DNA of 64,000 nucleotides from JACZUI01 sp965216725. Lineage in GTDB: Bacteria > Actinomycetota > Acidimicrobiia > Spongiisociales > ZC4RG35. Where the stretch lies: contig CBDCGI010000022.1 in NCBI GenBank assembly GCA_965216725.1, forward strand, positions 155,696 through 219,695, given 5' to 3'. This document shows positions 48,672-57,719 of the stretch, in pieces; the stretch's first letter is position 1, and each line of letters opens with the position of its first letter. The notes beneath the pieces were generated by a model. The model was given only the letters and a program-made list of their open reading frames with translations. It was not told the origin of the DNA and made no database searches. Both the position numbers and the translations under genes were made by a program.

Positions 48672-49619
48672 ATGAGGTGCGACATGGCTGACAACAGACT
48701 CGACCACAAGATGGGGTGGATAGGCACCGGGCGAATGGGATTCGAGTTGGCCAAACGCCTGCTTGCCTGCGGGGTAGACCTGTCGGTGTACAACAGGACA
48801 CGGGCCAAGGCCGAACCACTCGTCGACTTCGGGGCCAAGATCGTCGACCGACCCGCAGACTTGGCAGACCGCGACATTGTCGCGGTCATGGTCGGCGGGC
48901 CCGCCGACGTCCTCGATGTCACATTCGGGTCGGAAGGGGTCTTGGCCGACATCGAGCGCACGCCGGGAATACTCATCGACTCGACGACGATCGACCCAGG
49001 CACCTCCACAACGCTTCGTGAAGAGGCACAAAAGGTGGGTACCTCGGTTCTCGCGGTGCCGGTCTCGGGGAACCCAGAAGTCGTGAAGTCGGGAAACCTA
49101 ACTGCCGTCGCATCAGGGCCAGCCGCAGCGTTCGAGACTTGTCGTCCTTACCTTGAGTGTTTCGGTAGAAAAGTGACCTACGTCGGTGCTGGCGACGAGG
49201 CGCGGCTGGTGAAGCTATGTCACAACCTGTTGCTCGGTGTGGTCACGCAATCGATGGCCGAGGTCACGTTGCTTGCAGAATCGGCAGGGATCGCTCGATC
49301 TGACTTCCTCGAGTTCATCAACGACAGCGTCATGGGCTCGACGTTCACCCGTTACAAGACGCCAGCATTGGTCAACCTCGACTACACACCCACGTTCACG
49401 TGGCACTTGCTCAAGAAGGACTTCGATCTCGGCGTGGCCGCGGGGGATGAGCTGGGAGTGCCTCTCCCCGTTGCACATCTGGTTCGACAAATTATCGTCG
49501 ATGGCATAGGCCGCGGGTTTGGCGATGAAGACTTTGCCTCTCTGCTCTCGCGACTCGCAGACGGTGCCGGAATGAAGATCGAGCCCGAGAACAAGCAGGT
49601 GTCGACGGGCCTCGACTGA
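48672..49619 (+). CDS. Beta-hydroxyacid dehydrogenase (HIBADH family)
   Basis: The 315-aa protein has an N-terminal Rossmann domain (MGWIGTGRMGFELAKRL, G-x-G-x-x-G; NRT for the NADP/NAD-discriminating region). Next come the substrate motif VLAVPVSGNPEVVKSGNLTA and the catalytic Lys in ARLVKLCHNLLLGV. The C-terminal helical domain includes HLLKKDFDLGVAAGDELGVP. Family enzymes oxidise 3-hydroxyisobutyrate, tartronate semialdehyde and similar 3-hydroxy acids. ATG 48672 or ATG 48684 may be the start. It ends the ABC operon. Confidence 0.88.
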   Translation: MRCDMADNRLDHKMGWIGTGRMGFELAKRLLACGVDLSVYNRTRAKAEPLVDFGAKIVDRPADLADRDIVAVMVGGPADVLDVTFGSEGVLADIERTPGILIDSTTIDPGTSTTLREEAQKVGTSVLAVPVSGNPEVVKSGNLTAVASGPAAAFETCRPYLECFGRKVTYVGAGDEARLVKLCHNLLLGVVTQSMAEVTLLAESAGIARSDFLEFINDSVMGSTFTRYKTPALVNLDYTPTFTWHLLKKDFDLGVAAGDELGVPLPVAHLVRQIIVDGIGRGFGDEDFASLLSRLADGAGMKIEPENKQVSTGLD

Positions 49620-49649
49620 CGGGCCTCAAGGTCAATCGATGAGGCGGAC

Positions 49650-50183
49650 TTATTCCGCAAGTATCTGGCCGTGGGCTATGTCCAAGGTTTTGATCCACCG
49701 CTGTTGCCCGCTGGTCAGCGCGATGAAGAACCCGAGCTCCACGATCTCGGGTGAGGTGAAATGCTGGCGGAGAGCTTTCCAGGTATCGGTGGTGGCCAAG
49801 TTCGCATCCCAGACGATTGCGTCGGTGTAGGCAAGAGCTGCTTTCTCTCGTTCGCTGAAAGTGGGGGAGTCCTTGTAGTGCAAGACTTCGTCGTAGATCG
49901 TCTCGTCAGTGGAGGCGTCCGGTGATCGTTGCGCCTCGCAGTACCCACAATCAAGAGTCTTGGATACATAGACGCGGCACAACTCCTTCAGGTCATGATC
50001 TAGGACTCCTCTGATGAACGTCTGCTCCCACGCCGCGGTGAATGTCTTGATTACTGCCGGTACCCACGCTCGGATGGCCTGGCTCTCGGGTCGGGGAGTG
50101 CCCCTCGATTTGGCCGTGGCAAGGATCGAGTTGATTTCCTCGTCTTGTATCAAATCCAGGTTCGGGTAATTGATGTTGGGCAT
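49650..50183 (-). CDS. Carboxymuconolactone decarboxylase (CMD/AhpD)-family protein
   Basis: The 177-aa protein starts MPNINYPNLDLIQDEEINSI (ATG 50183, with GGAGGGG upstream). It has CMD-fold helices and the CxxC motif in KTLDCGYCEAQRS; the usual C-x-x-C-x-x-x-H His is Arg here. The downstream FTSPEIVELGFFIALTSG is typical of AhpD-like proteins. Roles in this fold include peroxidase activity and lactone decarboxylation. It is divergent from the M24 gene, with operator O3 between them, so it is probably in the LacI regulon. Confidence 0.8.
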   Translation of the reverse strand: MPNINYPNLDLIQDEEINSILATAKSRGTPRPESQAIRAWVPAVIKTFTAAWEQTFIRGVLDHDLKELCRVYVSKTLDCGYCEAQRSPDASTDETIYDEVLHYKDSPTFSEREKAALAYTDAIVWDANLATTDTWKALRQHFTSPEIVELGFFIALTSGQQRWIKTLDIAHGQILAE

Positions 50184-50247
50184 TTCCCCTCCTCCTGAGA
50201 GAACCGAGATCGTCACTCTCCGCATTTCTTGGCTTGGAGAGATCGGA

Positions 50248-50267
50248 CTCTACAATCGTTTGCAGAG
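50248..50267. promoter_or_regulatory. LacI-type operator O3 (core CAATCGTTTG)
   Basis: The core CAATCGTTTG (50253-50262) matches 9 of 10 bases of CAATCGATTG, and outer arms CTCT/AGAG (50248-50251, 50264-50267) extend the palindrome. It lies 18 bases upstream of ATG 50285 and 64 bases upstream of the divergent CMD start. Confidence 0.7.
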
Positions 50268-50284
50268 CGTCGTGAGGTCAACAA

Positions 50285-51547
50285 ATGACAGGACAGGATG
50301 AGTTCCCGGTCGCCACAACCCCGTCACCGGGAATCATGGCCGTTGATTGGGAGGACAGGGTCGATTTCGAACGACTCCGCGCCTATCGCCTCTCGAGAGT
50401 GAGGGAGCAAATGGAGAAGGAGGGTCTGGGGGCTCTCTTGTTGTTCGAAACCTCGAATATCCGCTATGTCACTTCCACCAATATCGGCTACTGGGGGTTC
50501 AACAAGACCGAGCGTTATGCGCTCGTCACCGCTTCGAGCGGTCCCTACATCTGGGATTTTGGCTCAGCAGCCAAAGCCCACCGTCTCCAACTCCCAACGA
50601 TCTACGACGAGACGAACTCCAAAGCGGGCAATCTCGGTTTGCAGGGGGCGATACCGCCAAACTCCGGATTGCCAGAGCAGGCGGTGGCAGAGATCAAAGG
50701 AGTGCTCTCCGAACAAGGACTCGATGAGGAGCCGATCGGAGTAGACGTCGCCGAGACGAGCTTCATGCTCGAGTTGCAGGGTGCATCGCTGGCAGTTGCG
50801 GATGGACAACAGGCGATGATGAAGGCAAGGGAGATCAAGAACGTTGATGAGATTGTGCTGCTCACCCAGGCGTGCGCCATGGTCGACGGCGTATATCACG
50901 CCATATTCGAGTATCTGAAGCCTGGTGTCCGCGAATCCGATGTGGTGGCGTTGGCTCACGCCCGCCTTTTTGAGATGGGCTCGGAGTTCGTCGAAGCGGT
51001 CAACTCAATCGCTGGGGAACGATGTAGCCCGCATCCCCATGTGTTCTCGGACCGTCTCATCAGGCCCGGTGATCAGGCGTACTTCGACATCATCCACGTC
51101 TTCAACGGATACCGAACATGCTACTACAGGACGTTGGGAGTGGGTCGTGCGACACAAGCCCAGAGGGATGCCTTCAAACAGACGAGGGAGTGGATGGACG
51201 CGGCCATCGAGCTAGTCAGGCCCGGAGTCTCGACGGATGAGATCGCCAATGTGTGGCCCGAGGCTCAGGAGTTTGGGTTCGAGGACGAGATGGACGCATT
51301 CGGCCTTCAATTTGGCCACGGCGTGGGGGTCGGTCTGCATGAGCGGCCGATTATCAGCCGACTCAACTCGTTCAAAGATCCAGTTGAGATCCAGGTCGGC
51401 ATGGTGTTCGCTTTGGAGACGTACGCTCCCGCGGCAGACGGACGATCGGCGGCTCGAATCGAGGAGGAGATTGTGGTGACTCCGGATGGGCCAGAGATCA
51501 TCACCCTGTTTCCTTGTGAGGATCTAATGGTGGCGAATGAGTACTAG
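50285..51547 (+). CDS. M24-family (creatinase/Xaa-Pro peptidase-like) hydrolase with altered metal site
   Basis: The 420-aa protein has the M24 pita-bread fold: N-terminal creatinase-like domain (GALLLFETSNIRYVTSTN), then catalytic elements FDIIHVFNGYRTCYYRT, GHGVGVGLHERP, ALETYAP and RIEEEIVVTP. Metal ligands D268, H345, E378 and E393 are present, but the second ligand Asp is replaced by Cys (C279, D-x10-D expected). This suggests a changed metal, or a non-peptidase activity as in DMSP lyase or creatinase relatives. It begins the M24-E1 operon controlled by O3. Confidence 0.85.
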   Translation: MTGQDEFPVATTPSPGIMAVDWEDRVDFERLRAYRLSRVREQMEKEGLGALLLFETSNIRYVTSTNIGYWGFNKTERYALVTASSGPYIWDFGSAAKAHRLQLPTIYDETNSKAGNLGLQGAIPPNSGLPEQAVAEIKGVLSEQGLDEEPIGVDVAETSFMLELQGASLAVADGQQAMMKAREIKNVDEIVLLTQACAMVDGVYHAIFEYLKPGVRESDVVALAHARLFEMGSEFVEAVNSIAGERCSPHPHVFSDRLIRPGDQAYFDIIHVFNGYRTCYYRTLGVGRATQAQRDAFKQTREWMDAAIELVRPGVSTDEIANVWPEAQEFGFEDEMDAFGLQFGHGVGVGLHERPIISRLNSFKDPVEIQVGMVFALETYAPAADGRSAARIEEEIVVTPDGPEIITLFPCEDLMVANEY

Positions 51548-52604
51548 GAGCTTCGATCCCGAGCTACTCGACTATTCCACTCGGGCACCGAGGCTGCCGG
51601 ACCCGACCAGTGATGTTGACATCCAGCTCACCAGAGCTGAGCGCCTGACCATGTACCAGCTGCTGCAAGAGCTGCGCCAGTTTGAGAAGCGGGCGTACGA
51701 CTTGTTTCTCCAGAACCTCGTTAAGGGAACCTCCCACCTGTCCCTGGGCATGGAAGCTATTGCGGCAGGTTTCGGGCTGGCCTTGAATCCCGACGACTAC
51801 ACCTTTGCTACCTATCGGGGTCACGCTCACACCCTGGCTCGTGGGGCGCCGATGGGACCGGTCCTCGCTGAGCTATTGGGGCGGGAGAACGGGATATTGG
51901 GTGGCAAAGGCGGTTCGATGCACCTGACCGATGTGAGCCGAGGAATGATGGGCTCATACGCCATCATCGGAGCACATCTTTGCATCGCCAACGGCGCTGC
52001 TTGGTCATCGCTGATCCGCGAATCGGGTCAGGTGACCGTGGCCTTTTTTGGTGATGGCACTACGAACATCGGCGCTTTCCATGAAGCGTTGAATCTTGCG
52101 GCGATCTGGGAACTGCCGGTGGTCTTTGTGTGCGAGAACAACCTCTACATGGAGTACACGCCGATCGATCTCGTCACCGCCGTCGAACACCCGGCCGCAG
52201 ATCGAGCTGGGTCTTACGGATTGGACCGCATCGTGGTCGACGGGAATGACGCTGACGCTGTACTTGCGGTCGCGCAAAAAGTGATAGCCAGGGCTCGGGA
52301 CGGGGATGGTCCCTCTCTTGTAGAGGCTGTTACCTACCGCCACGGTGGTCACAGTCGTGCCGACCCGGGCAAATACCGACCGCCCGAAGAGGTCGAGGCA
52401 TGGCTCAGCTACGACCCGGTAACCGTTTATCACCAGAGGTTGCTCCAGCTGGGTTTCGAAGAGAGGGAACTCGCTCAGGTATCCCAGCAGGTGGCATCTC
52501 GTGTGGAGCAGGCGACGGATTACGCCAAGAACGGGGGTGCGCCGGAGCTGTCGGAGGCTCTAACGGAGGTGTGGGCTGATGGGGGATCCGAATGGCGGAA
52601 TTGA
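51537..52604 (+). CDS. Thiamine-dependent 2-oxoacid dehydrogenase E1 alpha subunit
   Basis: The 355-aa protein overlaps the end of the M24 gene by 11 bases. It has E1 alpha features: the TPP motif FFGDGTTNIGAFHEALNLAA (G-D-G-x(n)-N), RGHAHTLARGA, GGKGGSMHL, and CENNLYMEYTP. With the E1 beta subunit it decarboxylates a 2-oxo acid or acetoin to a TPP-bound acyl. No E2 or E3 gene is in the window, so it either shares the genomic dihydrolipoyl complex or acts independently. Confidence 0.92.
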   Translation: MSTRSFDPELLDYSTRAPRLPDPTSDVDIQLTRAERLTMYQLLQELRQFEKRAYDLFLQNLVKGTSHLSLGMEAIAAGFGLALNPDDYTFATYRGHAHTLARGAPMGPVLAELLGRENGILGGKGGSMHLTDVSRGMMGSYAIIGAHLCIANGAAWSSLIRESGQVTVAFFGDGTTNIGAFHEALNLAAIWELPVVFVCENNLYMEYTPIDLVTAVEHPAADRAGSYGLDRIVVDGNDADAVLAVAQKVIARARDGDGPSLVEAVTYRHGGHSRADPGKYRPPEEVEAWLSYDPVTVYHQRLLQLGFEERELAQVSQQVASRVEQATDYAKNGGAPELSEALTEVWADGGSEWRN

Positions 52605-53575
52605 GCTACCGCGAGGCCGTGGCGCGGGGAATAGCCCAAGAGATGAGACGGGACCCACGACTGGTCATGCTAGGTGAGGACATCGCCGGGGCTGGCGGCG
52701 TCTTCAAGACAACTGGCGGGCTCTTAGAGGAATTCGGTCCTGAACGTGTCAGGGATACGCCCATCTCTGAGCAGGCGATTCTGGGAGCCGCGATGGGCGC
52801 CGCCATTACCGGCGTCCCCGCCATCGCTGAGATCATGTTCTCAGACTTCTTGGCTGTTGGTTTCGACATCCTCGCCAACGAAATGGCCAAAGCCCGCTAT
52901 ATGACCGGCGGGCAGATGCACGTGCCTGTGGTGGTCAGAACGGCTAACGGCGCGGGATCTCGATTTGGCGCTCAACACTCCCAATCGGTGGAGAACTGGT
53001 GCATGATGATTCCGGGATTGAAAGTTGTGGCGCCATCCAATTCCCGGGATGTAGTCGGCCTGATGGCTGCAGCCGTGCGGGACGACGATCCCGTGGTGTT
53101 CTTCGAGCACAAATCTCTGCTCGCCACCAAGTCATTGGTGCCTGAGGGTGAGATTGTTGATGAGCTGGGCCAGGCAGCAATAGTCAGGTCGGGTTCCGAT
53201 TGCACGATTGTGGCCCTGGCGCTCATGGTTCCGCGTGCGCTTGCAGCGGCCGAGTTGTTGGCCGAGTCGGGTGTGGATGCCGAGGTGATCGACTTAAGGA
53301 GCCTGGTGCCGCTCGACACGGAGACAATCCTTCAGTCGGTGGCTCGAACCTCGCGGCTGATCACGGTCGAGGAGAATCCAAGGCTCTGTGGCTGGGGAGC
53401 AGAGGTCAGTTCTATCGTGACTGAGGAAGCGTTTTGGGATCTCGACGGACCGACGGTTCGCATCACCACGCCTCATGTGCCGATTCCGTCAGCTGAGAAC
53501 CTAGAGGATGCGACTATTCCATCGGTTGGGCGGATCCAGAGAGAAGTCCTGGCCGCAGTCTCTTCGACCAGCTAG
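52592..53575 (+). CDS. Thiamine-dependent 2-oxoacid dehydrogenase E1 beta subunit
   Basis: The 327-aa protein has the transketolase pyrimidine and C-terminal domains: MLGEDIAGAGGVFKTTGGLL, GAAMGAAITGVPAIAEIMFS, and DLRSLVPLDTETILQSVART. It overlaps the E1 alpha gene by 13 bases. Its TAG lies inside CTAG (53572-53575), shared with the stop of the convergent TauE gene. Substrate uncertain: pyruvate, branched 2-oxo acid or acetoin types all look alike here. Confidence 0.92.
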   Translation: MAELSYREAVARGIAQEMRRDPRLVMLGEDIAGAGGVFKTTGGLLEEFGPERVRDTPISEQAILGAAMGAAITGVPAIAEIMFSDFLAVGFDILANEMAKARYMTGGQMHVPVVVRTANGAGSRFGAQHSQSVENWCMMIPGLKVVAPSNSRDVVGLMAAAVRDDDPVVFFEHKSLLATKSLVPEGEIVDELGQAAIVRSGSDCTIVALALMVPRALAAAELLAESGVDAEVIDLRSLVPLDTETILQSVARTSRLITVEENPRLCGWGAEVSSIVTEEAFWDLDGPTVRITTPHVPIPSAENLEDATIPSVGRIQREVLAAVSSTS

Positions 53576-54312
53576 ATGGCTTCCCACAGAAGTCGGAGTG
53601 TTGAGAGCGCCAGCACTACCAGAACGGCGAAACGAAAAGCCTGCTGAGGGAGACGCTCACCCACTTTCGACCCGAACGGAATCACACCCAGTGTGGGAAT
53701 CGTCGCCGCCAAGCCACTGATGAGCCTTTCTCCTGTGAGCACGCCGAGGACCGAATAGGACGCGATCTGGACGATTCCGAATATCAGAAACGGTAGAGAG
53801 ATCGCAAAAACGAATGCGGCGCGCTTGAAGCCCATGGCGTGGAAGTAAGTGGCGACGACGGGCGCGGCTATTCCGGTGGAGCCGGCGAGGACTCCTCCTG
53901 CCAATCCGACAGGAGACGCCAGCAGACGTGCTTGCTTCCCAGTCAACCTGATCTCTGGGCGTACAACCTGGACCAAGAGGTAGGTGAGAATGAGCAAGGC
54001 CAATACGATCGCGAGAACCCTGTCGCTCGTTCGAGTGAGGGCCAACGCGCCTAAGGCGGCTCCGACAACACTTGCGACAACCAAAGGCCTCACGTAATTG
54101 AGCGTCTGCTCGGCCGAGTCCCGTGTGGTCCAAAGGAGCCAAGCGTTGGCCGCAAGGGTTGGGATCGCGACCACGACCACTGCCTCCTCAACGCCGGTGA
54201 ATCCAGCAAGTACCGGAACAGCCACAAGTGGCCCGCCGATACCAGTCACGCCCTTTGCGAAGAAGCCGATCGCCAGCGAGATCATTACCAGGACAAGTTC
54301 GCCAGCGTTCAT
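53572..54312 (-). CDS. TauE/SafE-family exporter (second copy)
   Basis: The 246-aa membrane protein has SLAIGFFAKGVTGIGGPLVAV-type N-terminal text and LLASPVGLAGGVLAGSTGIA, characteristic of the two TauE/SafE halves. Its stop codon overlaps the E1 beta stop within CTAG. It is downstream of the RidA gene on the same strand with a 108-bp gap holding no recognised feature, so the pair may be one transcript under operator O4. Confidence 0.85.
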   Translation of the reverse strand: MNAGELVLVMISLAIGFFAKGVTGIGGPLVAVPVLAGFTGVEEAVVVVAIPTLAANAWLLWTTRDSAEQTLNYVRPLVVASVVGAALGALALTRTSDRVLAIVLALLILTYLLVQVVRPEIRLTGKQARLLASPVGLAGGVLAGSTGIAAPVVATYFHAMGFKRAAFVFAISLPFLIFGIVQIASYSVLGVLTGERLISGLAATIPTLGVIPFGSKVGERLPQQAFRFAVLVVLALSTLRLLWEAI

Positions 54313-54420
54313 CAGAAAACCGAGTCCTTGAGTGGGAAAGTCTTGATGGCGCGGGCACCGTCGAGCTGATTGCTCACGCTCACTTGGGGTCTGGTGCTGA
54401 ACAGCCCTCAGATCTGTCCA

Positions 54421-54852
54421 CTAGACGACTGCAACTGCCTTGAGCTCTAGAACGAGACGCGGGTCAGTCGCCAGCCGAACGACCTCAACAGTGGTGGTGG
54501 CTGGCCTGTGGGAGCCGAAATAGTTGCCTAGCACTCGGTTAATCGCGTCTTGATTGGCCTCCAAGTCAACGATGTAGCGGGTGGCTTCGACGATGCTGTC
54601 CAGGTCGCCGCCAGCCGCCTTGACCACAGCTAGGAGATTCGCAATGCACGCCTCGGCTTGACGCGCAGGATCCTCAGGGATTGCGTCGAACTCTTCCTTG
54701 ACGTGCGGATGAGAGTGATAGATAGGGGCGGCTGTCACTCCGGAAAGGTAAACGACCGAGCCTTTTGTCACCTGGATGCCCGGTGTATAGGGCATGTTGA
54801 AGCGGGGGTCGTTGTCACCAGTGTGGACATATTGGTAATGCTGCGTGCTCAT
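54421..54852 (-). CDS. RidA/YjgF-family enamine/imine deaminase
   Basis: The 143-aa protein has RidA features: GDNDPRFNMPYTPGIQVTKG, VYLSGVTAAP, ANLLAVVKAAGGDLDSIVE, and C-terminal HRPATTTVEVVRLATD with an Arg in the substrate-binding position. RidA proteins hydrolyse reactive 2-aminoacrylate or other imines from PLP and deamination reactions. It is divergent from the LacI gene and shares operator O4. Confidence 0.9.
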   Translation of the reverse strand: MSTQHYQYVHTGDNDPRFNMPYTPGIQVTKGSVVYLSGVTAAPIYHSHPHVKEEFDAIPEDPARQAEACIANLLAVVKAAGGDLDSIVEATRYIVDLEANQDAINRVLGNYFGSHRPATTTVEVVRLATDPRLVLELKAVAVV

Positions 54853-54930
54853 AGGTGGTCCTCCAAGGCTCGAGAAGTGCCCTCTTCCTCTGCGTCATTG
54901 CGCTGAGATTCCATGATCTGCCTACATCTG

Positions 54931-54940
54931 CAATCGATTG
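54931..54940. promoter_or_regulatory. LacI-type operator O4 (CAATCGATTG)
   Basis: A perfect 10-bp palindrome in the ridA-lacI divergent region, 65 bases from the LacI start and 78 from the RidA start. It is identical in core to O1 and O2, consistent with autoregulation. Confidence 0.75.
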
Positions 54941-55005
54941 TAGGCGTGTTGGCTTCTGCCATTTGCCGAGGTGGCGCGGAGGGCCCGTTAGGTACACTGC
55001 GCGTG

Positions 55006-56034
55006 ATGCCACGCCCAACCCTGAAGGATGTTGCCGACGACGCCGGGGTCCATATATCGACTGCTTCTAGAGCGCTCAATCCGGCGACGGCCTCAGTCGT
55101 GCATCCTGAAACCGTGGAAAAGGTGGTCACGGCTGCGCGGAGGCTCAAGTATCGGCCACACCCCATCGCCCGGGGTCTCCGGACGAGCAAATCGATGGCG
55201 GTCGGAATGGTGATTCCCGATGTCGAGAACCCTCTTTTTGGACCGATCATCGCTGGGGCAGAATCGACATTGATGGAAGACGGGTACTCGGTCTACGTGG
55301 TAAATGCGGACCGGGGGATTGAGCACGCGGAAGCGGGTATCGCAGGGATGGTCGATCGTCACGTCGACGGCCTCATTGTGGCGACAGCGACGCGCGACGG
55401 CATCGGACTCGGAACCGCCTCCAGTCGTGACCGACAGTCAGTTCCGATCGTCTTGGTCAATCGTTCGGTGGACGATGATTCGATACCAGCCATCGTCGGT
55501 GACGATCATGCCGGAATTGGCCTCGCGGTCGAGCATCTTTGTTCGCTGGGACATGAGCGGATCGGCCATGTCGCCGGGCCGTCGTGGTTGTCGACGGGTC
55601 AGGCACGGCGAAGCGCGTTCATGGTCTGGGTTCGATCCAACGCGATTGATATCGATGAGTCATGGATCGAAGAAGCGGAGTGGTTTCAAATCGAACCCGG
55701 CTACAAGGCGGCTAGAGCCCTTTTGGAGCGCCATCCCGAAATCACCGCCATAGTGGCGGCCAACGATCTTCTTGGACTCGGCTGTTATCGCGCAATTCGA
55801 GACAGCGGGCGCGAGGTTGGCTCGGATATCTCGGTGACCGGCTACAACGACATGCCCTTACTCGACTTGATGCAACCGCCTATGACAAGCGTCAGCGTTC
55901 CCTTCCGCCAAATGGGATCTCAGGCCGCTGCCACGCTGCTCCGCATGATCGGCAGCGGATTGGGTAGTACACCGTCGACAGTGAGACTCGCGCCAACGCT
56001 TGCGGTTCGAGCTTCAACTGCCTTGCGAAGCTGA
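55006..56034 (+). CDS. LacI-family transcriptional regulator of cluster 2
   Basis: The 342-aa protein starts MPRPTLKDVADDAGVHISTA, the canonical LacI HTH, with hinge-helix region RRLKYRPHPIARGLRTSKS. The periplasmic-binding-like sensor domain follows: VGMVIPDVENPLFGPIIAGAE, VDGLIVATATRD, HLCSLGHERIGHVAG and ITAIVAANDLLGLGCYRAIRD. ATG 55006 was chosen over the open frame from 54913, because the operator and the HTH start fit it. It probably represses genes at O1-O4; the inducer is likely the imported compound or a product. Confidence 0.93.
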   Translation: MPRPTLKDVADDAGVHISTASRALNPATASVVHPETVEKVVTAARRLKYRPHPIARGLRTSKSMAVGMVIPDVENPLFGPIIAGAESTLMEDGYSVYVVNADRGIEHAEAGIAGMVDRHVDGLIVATATRDGIGLGTASSRDRQSVPIVLVNRSVDDDSIPAIVGDDHAGIGLAVEHLCSLGHERIGHVAGPSWLSTGQARRSAFMVWVRSNAIDIDESWIEEAEWFQIEPGYKAARALLERHPEITAIVAANDLLGLGCYRAIRDSGREVGSDISVTGYNDMPLLDLMQPPMTSVSVPFRQMGSQAAATLLRMIGSGLGSTPSTVRLAPTLAVRASTALRS

Positions 56035-56376
56035 GCAATTGGTTTGGTTCCTTATCTCCTTGTTTTGCGGAGGGCGGGTGCCTTGGTTCACGATCATCGG
56101 CGGGCGACCGCCGCTCTGCTTCTGTCTTGACCCAACGAGTTGACTGTGTTGTTCGCGGTCACATCTCTGTGCCTGAGCCCGATCGAGTCGATCGGCTATT
56201 GGGAAAGACCGGCTAGTCCTGGTCGGTTGCATCGAGTTCAGTGGCCTTCGTCTATCTACGAAAGTTCGCGTGTCTTTTCGGCGACACCAGCACCGCGTCC
56301 GCGAGTAGTTAGAGATTAAGATAGTTTTGCCGACAGCGAATTCCTCTCACCACGACCTAGACCAGGAGGTTTCAGA
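56035..56376. other. 342-bp intergenic region before the M20 gene
   Basis: This is the only gap longer than 300 bases. It contains the 17-bp inverted repeat CCGATCGA-g-TCGATCGG (56179-56195), an AT-rich patch (GAGATTAAGATAG, about 56311) that could hold a -10, and CAGGAGG just before ATG 56377. I see no open frame with protein-like sequence and no CAATCGATTG site. Confidence 0.5.
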
Positions 56377-57648
56377 ATGACAGCCGCGAGCCGTGACCCA
56401 TCTCAGGACGAAGTTGTTGCCGCGATCGACGAGGACGAGTTGGTGTCGATGGTCGAGGACCTGATCAACATACCCAGCCTCACTGGTCGCGAAGCGGAGG
56501 TCTCTGATTACCTCGCGGGGAAGTTCCGGGGTCTCGGCTTGGAGGTGACTCAACAGGAAGTAGAACCAGCGCGCAACAACGTCATCGGGACCTGGAGAGG
56601 TGGCGTCGAAAACGAGAGCCTCCTCTTCCTTGGCCACATGGACCACGCACCGGGCATAGGTGTCTCCGAGGCGAAATGGGTCGACGACGAATGGATATCC
56701 GGCATCGGATCCTCAAACATGAAGTCGGCCTTCGCCGCCTATTACATGGCGACGAAGATGCTCATGGACAGCGGTTTCGAGCCTCGAGGTGACATTCATC
56801 TCGCCGGAGTTGTCGGCGAGATCGAAGGTGCACCCATCGGGTCCTATCAGGGAGCCAATTGCCGCGGGGGAGGGTACGGTGCGCGCTATCTAGCCAGCCA
56901 CGGCTACATCCCAGATTTTGTGATCAATGGTGAGCCCACCGGGACTCGAGTCCAGATCGCCAACGGTGGCTACATCTTTGCCCGGCTGACTACCCGAGGT
57001 GTGACTCAGCATGCGTCTTACCGCCAGTTCGGCGTCGATGCCATTCAGAAGATGGAGAGTGTCCTGCCCCGAATTCGTGACTGGGAGGCCGAGTACCAGG
57101 CTCAGTTCAAACACGACCTGGTCGTTCCCAGGGTGAATGTGGGGGCGATCGAGGGGGGAGTGCCCAACAATCCCCAACTCGTGGCCAACTTCTGCCATGC
57201 CTACATGGATGTGATGCTGGTACCGGGTACCAACGTCCTCGAGGTGAAGCACGCGATGCAAGAGCTGGTGCGCCGGCTGAACGAGGCGGACCCTGAGCTC
57301 GGCCTCACCATGGAGATCTACATGACGAGCCGGGGCTATGAGGTTCCGTACGATTCGCGAGTGGCGACTATCGCCAGGGAGAAACACCGTTTCGTTGCAG
57401 ACCGCGATCCTGACGAGCCCGAAGCCGAACGCTTCGGCGTCTCCAGCGACAACTGGATCTTCAGCGAGTTCGGGGCAGAAGGAATCACATACGGTCCCGC
57501 GGGAAGGTCACGGGTCCATGACGGTGAATACGCAGCCTACGACCCCGAATTCGGCGAGGTGATCAGCGTGAAGGACCTGATCGTCTGCACCAAGGTGTAT
57601 GCGCTGACGGTCCTCGAGCTGATGAGACACAATCAGCCCGACGATTGA
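56377..57648 (+). CDS. M20-family metallo-amidohydrolase (ArgE/DapE-like)
   Basis: The 423-aa protein has a metal motif LFLGHMDHAPG (H-x-D), then GIGSSNMKSAFAAY where most M20 proteins have D in D-M-K (Asn here, seen in one subfamily I recall), and GVVGEIEGAPIG (catalytic Glu). Near the C-terminus come GVSSDNWIFSEFGAE and ITYGPAG. These hydrolyse N-acyl or carbamoyl-type C-N bonds (acetylornithine, N-succinyl-DAP, allantoate). CAGGAGG lies seven bases upstream of the ATG. It is followed by the PuuE-like gene in the same direction. Confidence 0.87.
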   Translation: MTAASRDPSQDEVVAAIDEDELVSMVEDLINIPSLTGREAEVSDYLAGKFRGLGLEVTQQEVEPARNNVIGTWRGGVENESLLFLGHMDHAPGIGVSEAKWVDDEWISGIGSSNMKSAFAAYYMATKMLMDSGFEPRGDIHLAGVVGEIEGAPIGSYQGANCRGGGYGARYLASHGYIPDFVINGEPTGTRVQIANGGYIFARLTTRGVTQHASYRQFGVDAIQKMESVLPRIRDWEAEYQAQFKHDLVVPRVNVGAIEGGVPNNPQLVANFCHAYMDVMLVPGTNVLEVKHAMQELVRRLNEADPELGLTMEIYMTSRGYEVPYDSRVATIAREKHRFVADRDPDEPEAERFGVSSDNWIFSEFGAEGITYGPAGRSRVHDGEYAAYDPEFGEVISVKDLIVCTKVYALTVLELMRHNQPDD

Positions 57649-57719
57649 GGGCCGGTTGGCCCGACCTCTAGGGCTGCCTTTACCGGCAGAAGAGGTTGAG
57701 GTCTGGTGAGAATCATCAG

